DNA from: Oribacterium asaccharolyticum ACB7
GTDB lineage: Bacteria > Bacillota > Clostridia > Lachnospirales > Lachnospiraceae
Assembly (NCBI RefSeq): GCF_000238075.1
Contig: NZ_JH414505.1
Location: forward strand, 529,904-593,903
DNA: 64,000 bases
Reading direction: 5' to 3'
The translations under genes were made by a program, and so were the position numbers. Under the pieces are notes generated by a model, which worked only from the letters and a program-made list of their open reading frames with translations, searched no databases and had not been told where the DNA came from. Below, piece by piece: positions 37,555-45,876 of the stretch; the stretch's first letter is position 1; every line of letters begins with the position of its first letter.

Positions 37555-38550
37555 CTATTCGTCCCGATACTCCGCCGCCATAAACATGGGCTTAATGACA
37601 ACAAGCCAATCATACACTTTCTGTGAGACCTGCTTCGTGCTGTCCAGTTCTTTCAACTCCTTTTTCAAGAGCTCATAAGAAGAGGCAAGCGTCTCTGCCT
37701 TCCCTTCCAAAATATTTTGCTTCATCCACAAAAGGCAGACAGGATGGGCATACCGCGCGGGAATCGGGAAGTCCTCCGGAAGAGAATCCTTCATCTTCCG
37801 AATGGACTCTTCATACTCCCTCTCCACCTCTTCCTTATTCTGTCTCCCCGTCGGACGGACACGGAATCCTACCAAAAAGAGCATGAGGAAAAAGCCGAAA
37901 AGCACAATGGCATGGCTCTGATCTCCGTTTTTATAAAATATCCCTGCAGAGAGCAGACAGAGCAGACCGCCAAAGAAGAGGAGCAGTGCAAAATGTCCGT
38001 AATACGGATTCGTACTTTGCACCATTCTTTCCTGCTTGGCTCGCACTGCAAGATTTTTGCAGAGTTCTTCTCTTTCCTGTAGCAGACGATCCGCCTCTTC
38101 TATCTCGGAAACGGCCTTTTCGGCCTCCTCCGAAAGCTTAGGAAGAAGCTTGGCCTTTTCTTCCTCTTCTTCCCTGCGAAGACTTTCCTCCGCTCTTTTA
38201 CTCATGGTGGGGAGATGCGGAAACCGTTTTCGGATTTCCGAAAGCGCTTCATCCACCCTCCATTCCTTTCGAATAAGACAGGCCTTTTCCTTCCCGCCGT
38301 CATATTCCACCACGAGGTAGGAAAGGCTCGCAAAAATGCCCTTTCCGGAGAATCCGCCCTTACTCATGGCAACACGCTTATACACACGCTCAATCGCCTC
38401 TATCGGAATATAGTACATCCTGTCGATATAAAAGGAATTTAAGTACAGAGCCTTTTCTCCGATTCCTATCGGGCCGATATGCTTAGCCTCTCTTTTATCC
38501 TTCTTTAAAACATCCTTCTCCAGTTTCTTCTCACTCAGGGGAAAATTCAT
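37555..38550 (-). CDS. membrane protein of unknown function
   Basis: I do not recognise a characterised family. The 331-residue protein has a PH-like beta region at residues 24-95 (GEKALYLNSFYIDRMYYIPIEAIERVYKRV...LVVEYDGGKEKACLI), a long charged helix predicted to be a coiled coil (residues 115-170, with REEEEEKAKLLPKLSEEAEKAVSEIEEADR), two adjacent hydrophobic segments at about 187-230, and a helical C-terminal domain. The hairpin topology places both ends in the cytosol. It stands between cstA and proS and has no obvious operon partner. Confidence 0.6.
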   Translation of the reverse strand: MNFPLSEKKLEKDVLKKDKREAKHIGPIGIGEKALYLNSFYIDRMYYIPIEAIERVYKRVAMSKGGFSGKGIFASLSYLVVEYDGGKEKACLIRKEWRVDEALSEIRKRFPHLPTMSKRAEESLRREEEEEKAKLLPKLSEEAEKAVSEIEEADRLLQEREELCKNLAVRAKQERMVQSTNPYYGHFALLLFFGGLLCLLSAGIFYKNGDQSHAIVLFGFFLMLFLVGFRVRPTGRQNKEEVEREYEESIRKMKDSLPEDFPIPARYAHPVCLLWMKQNILEGKAETLASSYELLKKELKELDSTKQVSQKVYDWLVVIKPMFMAAEYRDE

Positions 38551-38646
38551 ACACTACCCTTTCTATACACTTGTAATACGCTCTCTTTTTATTTTGTCTT
38601 TGCTTTTTGCGGCTTTTTCCTATTTTTTAACTCTTCTATTATAAAA

Positions 38647-38677
38647 TTCACCCCGCTCTCAGTACAAGCGAGGTGAA
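38647..38677 (-). terminator. cstA terminator
   Basis: TTCACC-CGCT pairs with AGCG-GGTGAA across single-base bulges, followed on the minus strand by TTTTATAAT. It lies 30 bp after the cstA stop. Confidence 0.7.
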
Positions 38678-38706
38678 CAAGATAACACATTCAATTTTCT
38701 GCCGGC

Positions 38707-40149
38707 TTATGCCTTAGCCTCTCCGGAATAGGGCTTCTTCGTCGCCCGTAAGAAGAGGATTAAGAAAAGTGCCGCAAGAAGAATTCCTGCCGGATAGGCC
38801 ACGGTTGTGGTCAGACCGAAAGCACCCAGACACTCCGGTGCGCAGAAGAAGTAGGTCATGGAAACCGCACTCATAAATACTGCGGGAACCGCTGTAATCC
38901 AGTAATTCTTCTTCTCTCTGTAGAGATACATGGAAGCCGCCCAAAGGACAATCATCGCCAGAGTCTGGTTCGTCCAGCTGAAATATCTCCAAACAACGTT
39001 ATAAGGCAGGTGAGAAATCACTGCACCGGCTCCCAGAATCGGCAGAGTCAGAAGTCCGCGCTTCTTGAAGTCGTTCTGATCAATCTTAAACCAGTCCGCA
39101 ATCGTAAGACGAGCGGAACGGAAGGCCGTATCTCCGGAGGTAATCGGACAAGCAATAACGCCCATCATCGCAAGGAACATTCCTACGGAACCCATTGTGG
39201 TCTTACAAATCTCATATACGGTAGTTGAGTTACCGCCTTCTAATTTCAAAAGCTTCTCACTGCCGTAAATCGCGCAACCAGCAGCTGCCCAGATAAGAGC
39301 AATAATTCCCTCTGCCACCATGGCGCCGTAGAATACGAAACGTCCCTGTTTCTCACTCTTCATACAACGTGCCATCAGCGGAGACTGGGTAGCATGGAAG
39401 CCGGAAATGGCACCGCAGGCTACCGTGATGAACATGAAAGACCAAATCGGAAGTCCCTTCGGATGTTCATTGGCAAAATGCTCAAAAATCTCCGGAATCA
39501 CAAAGCCGTGGGAAAAGATTCCGATGCCTACACCGACTGCCATCGCAATCAGACAGATACCGAAAACCGGATAAATCTTTCCGATAATCTTATCAATCGG
39601 ACAGAACGTGGCAATCAGATAATAGAGAAGGATAATCCACAGCCACATCTCTTTATTGGTAAGAATCGCGTTTGCGGAACCGCCCGACTTAATCAAAGTC
39701 ACAATCAGTCCTGCAGGTCCTACCGCAAATACGGTACCAACCATAATGAGGAGCACTACGGAGAACACACGCATCAAGTTCTTCATGCCAAGTCCGAGGT
39801 AGTTTCCGGTAACCTCGGAAATAGATGCACCATCCGAACGCTCACTGAGCATTCCGGAAAAGTAGTCGTGTACACCGCCGGCAAAAACCGTACCGAAGGT
39901 AATCCATAAGAACACAACCGGGCCCCACTCTGCACCGGTCAAAGCACCGAAAATCGGACCAAGCCCCGCAATGTTCAAAAGTTGAACAAGGAACAATTTC
40001 CATTCCGGCATCACCACATAGTCTACACCGTCGTTAATTCGTACTGCCGGCGTCTCTCTGTCATCCGGTCCAAAAGTATTTTCTACAAACTTACCATAGG
40101 TAAAATACCCGCCAATCAGAATAAAAAGACACACAAAAAAGCTTACCAT
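38707..40149 (-). CDS. cstA: carbon starvation CstA family transporter
   Basis: The 480-residue membrane protein belongs to the short form of the CstA/BtsT family, with NIAGLGPIFGALTGAEWGPVVFLWITFGTVFAGGVHDYFSGMLSERSDGAS as its clear signature region and about 12 hydrophobic segments. Known members take up pyruvate or peptides under nutrient limitation. GGAGG lies 7 bp before the ATG, and a promoter is visible at 40192-40220. It appears monocistronic. Pyruvate uptake would feed PpdK, but this link is inference. Confidence 0.9.
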   Translation of the reverse strand: MVSFFVCLFILIGGYFTYGKFVENTFGPDDRETPAVRINDGVDYVVMPEWKLFLVQLLNIAGLGPIFGALTGAEWGPVVFLWITFGTVFAGGVHDYFSGMLSERSDGASISEVTGNYLGLGMKNLMRVFSVVLLIMVGTVFAVGPAGLIVTLIKSGGSANAILTNKEMWLWIILLYYLIATFCPIDKIIGKIYPVFGICLIAMAVGVGIGIFSHGFVIPEIFEHFANEHPKGLPIWSFMFITVACGAISGFHATQSPLMARCMKSEKQGRFVFYGAMVAEGIIALIWAAAGCAIYGSEKLLKLEGGNSTTVYEICKTTMGSVGMFLAMMGVIACPITSGDTAFRSARLTIADWFKIDQNDFKKRGLLTLPILGAGAVISHLPYNVVWRYFSWTNQTLAMIVLWAASMYLYREKKNYWITAVPAVFMSAVSMTYFFCAPECLGAFGLTTTVAYPAGILLAALFLILFLRATKKPYSGEAKA

Positions 40150-40191
40150 AACTTTGCCTCCACTCTTTTTTTCTCCTGTTTTACAAAAAAC

Positions 40192-40220
40192 ATTATAAAT
40201 TTACGAATTTATCGTCGCAA
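40192..40220 (-). promoter_or_regulatory. cstA promoter
   Basis: On the minus strand TTGCGA (40220-40215), 17-bp spacer, TATAAT (40197-40192), about 45 bp before the cstA start. Upstream, TTTGGGCAAATT (40251-40262) and AATTTGTCCAAA (40277-40288) form an inverted repeat with one mismatch centred near -84, a candidate activator site. Confidence 0.6.
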
Positions 40221-40288
40221 GACAAAGATTAAAGGTGATTTTTTTCTCCATTTGGGCAAATTTTCAAGGATTTATTAATTTGTCCAAA

Positions 40289-40484
40289 AATTACGTCCCC
40301 ATAGTCCATTGTTTTGTTATTTTTTAGAGTTTTAGGCGAATACTCCACCATTTTCTCGCAAAAGATAAGCGTTTCTTGATTCAAAAAAATATTGTATCCA
40401 GTATGGAGTACTACACTTATCCGGAAAATTCCTGCTTCTGCAAAACTATTTCCTGCAATTTATACTGATAATTCCAAGGCTTTT
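40289..40484. other. AT-rich intergenic region, no gene seen
   Basis: Between the cstA promoter region and the end of the short-chain dehydrogenase gene the sequence is AT-rich, with no frame that has both a start and a ribosome site. I see no convincing terminator for the dehydrogenase; a short ATTGTATCCAGTATGGAGTA segment is weakly symmetrical. Confidence 0.4.
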
Positions 40485-41234
40485 CTATCTTTTTTTCGCC
40501 GCCTTTCTCGTTATTTGAAAAAGCTGCGGTCGCAAATGGACCTCCTCCAATACCACACCCTCCCTTTGCCGTAGAATCATTTCCACGGCGGAAGCCACAT
40601 CGGAAGGAAGGAGATAGCTCTCCGTATTTTCCCCTACCGTAAAATCCGCATTGCGGTATAAATTGCTGTCCGTCATATCCGGTAAAATGCTGTGCACCTT
40701 TAGGCCTGACTTCCTGTTTTCGACAAAAAGGCTTCTCGCAAAGGAGAGAAGTCCCGCCTTTGTCGCACCGTAGGCTGCCCCGTATCCGTTTTCGTGAAGG
40801 GCGGTCACGGAGGAAATAAAAAAAACATGCCCTTTCTCTTCTTTCAAATCCCGCAGGAAATACTGTGTTATCGAGAGAGGAATCGTAAAGTTCACCTCAG
40901 TCATTTCCGTAATCTTCTCCGCATTCAGGCTCTCATGAAAACCGTAATAGGCGACTCCTGCAGAATGCACCAGAACCGAGAGTTTCTCCTCCATTTTCAG
41001 CTTCCGAAAAAATTCCTCCGAGGCTTTCCGGTCCCGTAAATCCAAGGAAACGGGAATAAAAGGAAGCTCTCCCTCTTCTTCCTTAAAGCTTCGCCCTACT
41101 CCATAGACGACAAAGCCCATTTCCGAAAGCTTCTCCGCAATGGCCCGTCCTATTCCGCCGGAGGCGCCTGTCACCAGGGCAAGTTTCCGCTCTGCATGCC
41201 GCGCGCTATTCCCTTCTTTTTGTCCCTTTTTCAT
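40485..41234 (-). CDS. short-chain dehydrogenase/reductase
   Basis: The 249-residue cytosolic oxidoreductase has the cofactor motif ALVTGASGGIGRAIAEKL, the NAG-equivalent VHSAGVAYYG and the catalytic Ser with YGAAYGATKAG (Tyr-x3-Lys). A basic residue after the glycine loop (GRSFKEEE) suggests NADPH preference, which is only a hint. Substrate unknown. It is the last gene after ppk1 and the phosphorylase/SPL fusion, 109 bp downstream of the latter, and may share their transcript. Confidence 0.85.
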   Translation of the reverse strand: MKKGQKEGNSARHAERKLALVTGASGGIGRAIAEKLSEMGFVVYGVGRSFKEEEGELPFIPVSLDLRDRKASEEFFRKLKMEEKLSVLVHSAGVAYYGFHESLNAEKITEMTEVNFTIPLSITQYFLRDLKEEKGHVFFISSVTALHENGYGAAYGATKAGLLSFARSLFVENRKSGLKVHSILPDMTDSNLYRNADFTVGENTESYLLPSDVASAVEMILRQREGVVLEEVHLRPQLFQITRKAAKKR

Positions 41235-41343
41235 AACAATTTCCTATTCTTTCCACTCACAAATGCCGAGCAAACTCTCTATTTTTCCCCCTTACTCCTT
41301 AGCGCATCCTTTCGCTCGTTTCGTCTATCTCGTTGCCTTTATC

Positions 41344-43548
41344 CTACTTTTCTTCTTCCGTCCACCGGAAAATCTTCTCTTTCGGAAGTTTCTCGAGGAG
41401 CCTCTGTTCCAAGAAGCCTTCCATTTTCAGAAGAAGCTCCTTCGGATAATGATAATAGCCGTCCGTATTTTCGTAAGGAAAAGAAGTATAGGGAGAAGCA
41501 CCGCAGGCCTTCGTCATGGCCTTCAGGTAACTTTCCGAAATACGGAAGCTCCCGACACTTACATCGTATAGTTTTTCCATGGGGATTTCCCGAAAAACCG
41601 TTTCCAAAAGTGCGGTATACAGCCCCTCCCAATCCGCATGATAAAGCATGGGATCAAAGCAAAGGCGCAGAGTAAAGCCCTCCTCCATCGCCATTTTAAC
41701 AGCCTTAAGTCTCCCCTTAAGGCCTGCCGTTCCATGCTCCGCCTCCGAAACGATTTTCTCCGGAGAGAGGGTAAAGGCAAAAATCAGGCGCTTTTTCGCG
41801 TTCTCGGATAAATGCATTTTGAGAAGTCTTCGGAAAAGACTTTCTCCCCCCGCCTTGGTCCGTACTTCAATGCGAAGATCCGGCTCTTCCTCCAAAAAGC
41901 GAGCGAAGCGCTCCACAAAGGGATAAAGCTCTTCCAACGCCAGTAAATCCGTGTCATAGGAAATACAAAGATAGAGACTCCCCTTCTCTTTTATAAGCCT
42001 CCGACAGTCCGAAAAATAATCCTCGAGATTCAGGAAGAGCACCAAATTGGCGGAGGGGTACATTCCCTGTAAGTAGCAGTACTCGCAATGGAAGGGACAG
42101 TTCATAAGAAGAGACGCATAATAGAAGGCACTCTCGGAAAAGCTCTGGCAGACGGGTGCTCCCGGGTAAATCCTCTGCCCTTCTTTCTTGGCAAGGATGA
42201 GTTTTCGACTCTTCTCCTGCAGGGCTCGATTCTGCTTCCTTCTGTTAAAGAGGTCTTTATAATGCCGAATCGGAATGCACTTCGCCTTCGGAAATTTCTT
42301 TAAAATCGCGAGCACTTCCTCTCCTCCGAGTAGTTCTTCCTCGACATAGATATGCGAGAACGGCGGATAGAGCGGAAGAGCCTTCTCCTTATCCTGCCTT
42401 CCCTGCTTTTCCTGAACTAGAAGCCACGCCGTGAATTCAGAAAGCACTTTCTGCCCACCCCGCTTGTCCCGGCAGGGAAGACATCCTTCTTCCCTCTTTT
42501 TCTGAAAATAGGCTCTCCACTCCGAAGAAAGGCTCTCCGCATAGGAGAGCAGACCCTCCAGCTTTTTCGCAAGGACAAAGGACAGACGCAGTTCTTCCGC
42601 GAGAGAAGCGCTTTCCTGCAAAAACGTTTCTTCTTTTTCCCTCTCTTTTTCTTTCTCCGCATCCAGTCGCTCTACCTGCGAAAGAAAGGAAAATACCCTC
42701 TCCTCTTCCTTCCGCATCTGCTCTCGCAGCATTTCCGGCACAGTTTTCCCGCTTCCGTGTTGCCTGCTTCCGAGTTGCCCGCTTTCGAGTTCCTCTCTTT
42801 CGAGTTCCCCTACTCCGAAGTCCGTTGCGCAGCGGAGGAAAAACAAATTTTCCAAGGAAAGAAAAGCATTGGCAGCCTGGAAAATCGCTGTGGACTCCAT
42901 GTCGTAGAGTAAGGTTTCCTCCGTATCCATGCGCTCCGGCCTTTCACCGCACATCAGTATAAACTCATTCGTCCCGAAAGGTGAAACATTCTCTTGCCCA
43001 CTGTCACTTGCCGGAGAAATCTCCTTTTCTATCGAAGAGTAAGACTTCGTCTCTATAGCCCATTTTGCATCCGAACGCCGTAATACTTTATCCCCTGTGA
43101 TCAGCCTTGCCGTGGGAAAGTCGGTCTGATAAAGAAGCTCAGGATAAAAAGCCCTTCCGCTTCCTCCCTCTTCCAGGGCATGAATCAAAAACCATTTTCC
43201 TAAAAGACGCTTTTCCCCTGCTGCCTTAAGCATTGCCGCGCTCCCGATAGAAAGCAGAATGTCTCCCTTTTTCGCTCCCTCTCTTGCCAGGGTCGCTGCA
43301 ACCGCAGCTGCCGCATTGTTCCGCCCTTCCCCGCATATCGTCAGCAATATCCTTCCGTCTGCACCCGCACTCTCTTTCATACAGGAACGCTCTTTTCCGG
43401 CTTGCTTCTGTTCTTTCTTTGCTCCTGACTCATTCCATCCGTCTGTACAGTACTGCAAAAAGGGAAACGAAATCTTTCGTTTCCCCATTTTCTTATTTCT
43501 TATGATGTTTTCCACTTCGCCGTAATGCGCCGCAAAGATAAAAATCAT
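41344..43548 (-). CDS. nucleoside phosphorylase-like/spore photoproduct lyase-like radical SAM fusion
   Basis: The 734-residue protein joins two enzymes. Residues 1-245 resemble 5'-methylthioadenosine/nucleoside phosphorylases: IFAAHYGEV, ICGEGRNNAAAAVA (71-84), LITGDKVL (149-156), YDMEST (215-220) and RCATDFG with the catalytic-type Asp243. A charged linker (246-450) contains a 15-bp DNA repeat. Residues 450-734 resemble spore photoproduct lyase: PVCQSFSESAFYYASLLMNCPFHCEYCYLQ with the CxxxCxxC cluster motif at Cys484, 488 and 491, and Cys528 (LYLCISYDTD) where the lyase's radical-relay Cys may lie. GGAG precedes ATG 43548. It probably repairs DNA or modifies an unknown substrate and disposes of 5'-deoxyadenosine. 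Confidence 0.75.
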   Translation of the reverse strand: MIFIFAAHYGEVENIIRNKKMGKRKISFPFLQYCTDGWNESGAKKEQKQAGKERSCMKESAGADGRILLTICGEGRNNAAAAVAATLAREGAKKGDILLSIGSAAMLKAAGEKRLLGKWFLIHALEEGGSGRAFYPELLYQTDFPTARLITGDKVLRRSDAKWAIETKSYSSIEKEISPASDSGQENVSPFGTNEFILMCGERPERMDTEETLLYDMESTAIFQAANAFLSLENLFFLRCATDFGVGELEREELESGQLGSRQHGSGKTVPEMLREQMRKEEERVFSFLSQVERLDAEKEKEREKEETFLQESASLAEELRLSFVLAKKLEGLLSYAESLSSEWRAYFQKKREEGCLPCRDKRGGQKVLSEFTAWLLVQEKQGRQDKEKALPLYPPFSHIYVEEELLGGEEVLAILKKFPKAKCIPIRHYKDLFNRRKQNRALQEKSRKLILAKKEGQRIYPGAPVCQSFSESAFYYASLLMNCPFHCEYCYLQGMYPSANLVLFLNLEDYFSDCRRLIKEKGSLYLCISYDTDLLALEELYPFVERFARFLEEEPDLRIEVRTKAGGESLFRRLLKMHLSENAKKRLIFAFTLSPEKIVSEAEHGTAGLKGRLKAVKMAMEEGFTLRLCFDPMLYHADWEGLYTALLETVFREIPMEKLYDVSVGSFRISESYLKAMTKACGASPYTSFPYENTDGYYHYPKELLLKMEGFLEQRLLEKLPKEKIFRWTEEEK

Positions 43549-43620
43549 AGTGTTTACTCCAAATTCCTATAAGCCTTTAAAGATAAAGTCATAGTGTTTA
43601 CTCCAAATTCCTATAAGCCT
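43534..43620. repeat. 44-bp tandem duplication across the ppk1 stop and next ribosome site
   Basis: Bases 43546-43576 are repeated exactly at 43590-43620, with partly matching flanks. The unit includes the final codons (AYRNLE) and stop of ppk1, the GGAG ribosome site and an ATG. The result is a 12-codon open frame (43554-43592, MTLSLKAYRNLE) between ppk1 and the fusion gene, each step separated by five bases. Confidence 0.85.
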
Positions 43621-45652
43621 CTCGGTAAAAGAAATCCTGCGAGTTAAAGCGTTCCTCCTGAACGCCCTCGGGATCATGATAGAGGCCATCGGAAAGAAGC
43701 CATTTTCCCTTTTCCGTATCCTTAAAGCCCAGGTCAAAAATTTCCCGTACACGCATCCTGCAACGCTCATCGTAAATCGGAGCGGCAACCTCCACCCTTC
43801 GAAGGGTATTTCTGGTCATAAAGTCCGCACTGGCAATATAGATTTCCTCTTCTTCGCCCTGCCCGAAGCGATAAATACGGGAATGTTCCAGGAAACGCCC
43901 CACTATGCTGTGCACCTGAATATTCTCCGTCTTCCCGGGAATGCCCGGTATCAGGCAGCAGATTCCGCGGATTAAAAGTTGAATCACCACACCCTTTTGA
44001 GAGGCTTCAATCAAAGCATCGATAATGTCCTTATCCGTAAGCGCATTTAACTTTAGACCGATATAAGCGCCGCGCCCTGCTTCCGCCTTTCTGCCCTCCG
44101 CCGCTATCTTTTCCAAAATAGCGTTTTGCAGGCCCTTCGGTGCAACAAGCAGCGCCGAGCTTTCCTCCACGGTTTCCCCGAGAAGCAGGGTACGGAATAC
44201 CTCCAGCGCATCTCGCCCGATAGCCTGATTTGCAGTCATCAGGCTTAAGTCCGTGTAAAGCGTTGCCGTTTTCTCATTATAATTTCCGGTACCGATTTGG
44301 GTGAGGAAGGATACTCCCTCCTCCGTTTGCTTCGTAATGAGACAAAGTTTGGAGTGCACCTTATAGTCGGGAAGGCCGTAAATCACCTGACATCCCGCAT
44401 CCTCCAGGCGCCTGGACATCTCAATGTTGGCGGCCTCATCGAATCTGGCACGTAACTCCACAAGAGCAAGGACTTCTTTTCCATTTTCCGCAGCTTCGCA
44501 AAGCGCATCCACAATCTGACTGTGATTTGCCATACGGTAAAGTGTTATCTTAATGGAACGAACGGAAGAATCCACTGCCGCCGCCTGCAAAAAACTGATG
44601 AAGTTCTTCATGCTCTCATAGGGATAAGAAAGTAAAATATCCCGTCTTTCCACCTGACTCAAGATATTCTCATCCCTTCGAATCTCCGGACTCATTCTGG
44701 GACTGTATTTCGGATAATACCACTCCTGATGCTCCCGCATCGTATTTTGCAAAGTAAACAGATAGGATAAGTCGAGCGGTGTGCCGCAATGTAAAACATG
44801 TTCTTCAGAAATGCCGAGGAATTTTGCAAGCTTTTTCTTAATCGATTTATGTAGGTCACGGCTGAGCTCCAGTCTGACCGGATTTAAGCGTTTTCTCTTC
44901 TTCAGAAGCTGTTCCATCATTCCGCGGTAGTCCAAATCCTCATCGTAAACATCTCCTGCATCGATGTCCGCGTTTCTGGTAATGCGGATAATGGATTTTT
45001 CCCGAATCTGGTAAGCGGGATAAAGCTTCGATACAAAGTGGAGAATGAGTTCCTCGGAAAGCATGTGGTAGCCTTTTCTGCCCGGAATTTCAATCAGTCT
45101 CTTAAAGACGGGGTTCCAGCAGGGCACAATACCGATTCTTTTCTTTCCGCCCTTTGTCTCGAGCCTTGCCACCGCATAGAGCTCCCGATTTTGAAGGAAG
45201 GGGAAGGGCTGCTGCTTTCCGACAATCATGGGAGAAAGATAGGGTCGGATTGCCTTATCAAAATAGGCTTCCAGCTGGCTTTGCTCCTGTTTGGAGAGCT
45301 TCTGAAAGTTAATGATGTGGATACCCGCCGGTTCCAGCTCTCCCATCAGCTGCTCATAGATTTCTTTTCGCTTTAGTTCGAGGCGTTCTACCTCTTCCAG
45401 GATGAGAGCGATTTGCTCCTTACTGCTTAAGCCGGTCTTGTTGTCCTTTGTGGTTTTTTTACCGTTCATCTGCTCCATGAGCGTTCCCACGCGCACCATG
45501 AAAAATTCGTCTAAATTGGTCTGATAAATGGAAACGAACTGCAGTCTCTCCATAAGAGGCACACGAGGATTCGCCGCCTCATTTAAAACTCTTTCATTAA
45601 ATAAAAGCCATGACAACTCTCTGTTCCGGTAGCATTGCCTGTTATCTTTCAT
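43598..45652 (-). CDS. ppk1: polyphosphate kinase 1
   Basis: The 684-residue enzyme makes long-chain polyphosphate from ATP. It has the N-terminal helical domain (YRNRELSWLLFNERVLNEA), the head domain and two PLD-like catalytic domains, including YGLPDYKVHSKLCLI with the autophosphorylated His and LIRGICCLIPG in the second domain. Length is standard. The gene starts an apparent operon with the phosphorylase/SPL fusion. Its 3' end is duplicated (see the 44-bp repeat). Confidence 0.96.
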   Translation of the reverse strand: MKDNRQCYRNRELSWLLFNERVLNEAANPRVPLMERLQFVSIYQTNLDEFFMVRVGTLMEQMNGKKTTKDNKTGLSSKEQIALILEEVERLELKRKEIYEQLMGELEPAGIHIINFQKLSKQEQSQLEAYFDKAIRPYLSPMIVGKQQPFPFLQNRELYAVARLETKGGKKRIGIVPCWNPVFKRLIEIPGRKGYHMLSEELILHFVSKLYPAYQIREKSIIRITRNADIDAGDVYDEDLDYRGMMEQLLKKRKRLNPVRLELSRDLHKSIKKKLAKFLGISEEHVLHCGTPLDLSYLFTLQNTMREHQEWYYPKYSPRMSPEIRRDENILSQVERRDILLSYPYESMKNFISFLQAAAVDSSVRSIKITLYRMANHSQIVDALCEAAENGKEVLALVELRARFDEAANIEMSRRLEDAGCQVIYGLPDYKVHSKLCLITKQTEEGVSFLTQIGTGNYNEKTATLYTDLSLMTANQAIGRDALEVFRTLLLGETVEESSALLVAPKGLQNAILEKIAAEGRKAEAGRGAYIGLKLNALTDKDIIDALIEASQKGVVIQLLIRGICCLIPGIPGKTENIQVHSIVGRFLEHSRIYRFGQGEEEEIYIASADFMTRNTLRRVEVAAPIYDERCRMRVREIFDLGFKDTEKGKWLLSDGLYHDPEGVQEERFNSQDFFYREAYRNLE

Positions 45653-45762
45653 TGTCCCTTCTTCTCCTTCCGGCCTTTTTCCTTAAGAACTGTTTCCCGC
45701 CTTTTCTCTGCCCCAAATTGCATTTTTCCTATTATACTCGAAATTCCGAAAATATACCAAAA

Positions 45763-45793
45763 AAGCGCTCGGATTATTTGCATCTGAGCGCTT
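45763..45793 (-). terminator. terminator of the amino acid permease gene
   Basis: AAGCGCTC and GAGCGCTT form a perfect 8-bp stem; on the minus strand it is followed by a run of Ts (45759-45764 as As). It lies about 85 bp after the permease stop. Confidence 0.78.
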
Positions 45794-45876
45794 CTTCTAT
45801 GAAATTTATTTTCCACCCAGTTCTCAGCTTATAGCGACACCGTTCAAAACAGCCCCGAAAGCTCTATAAGCTTTTT

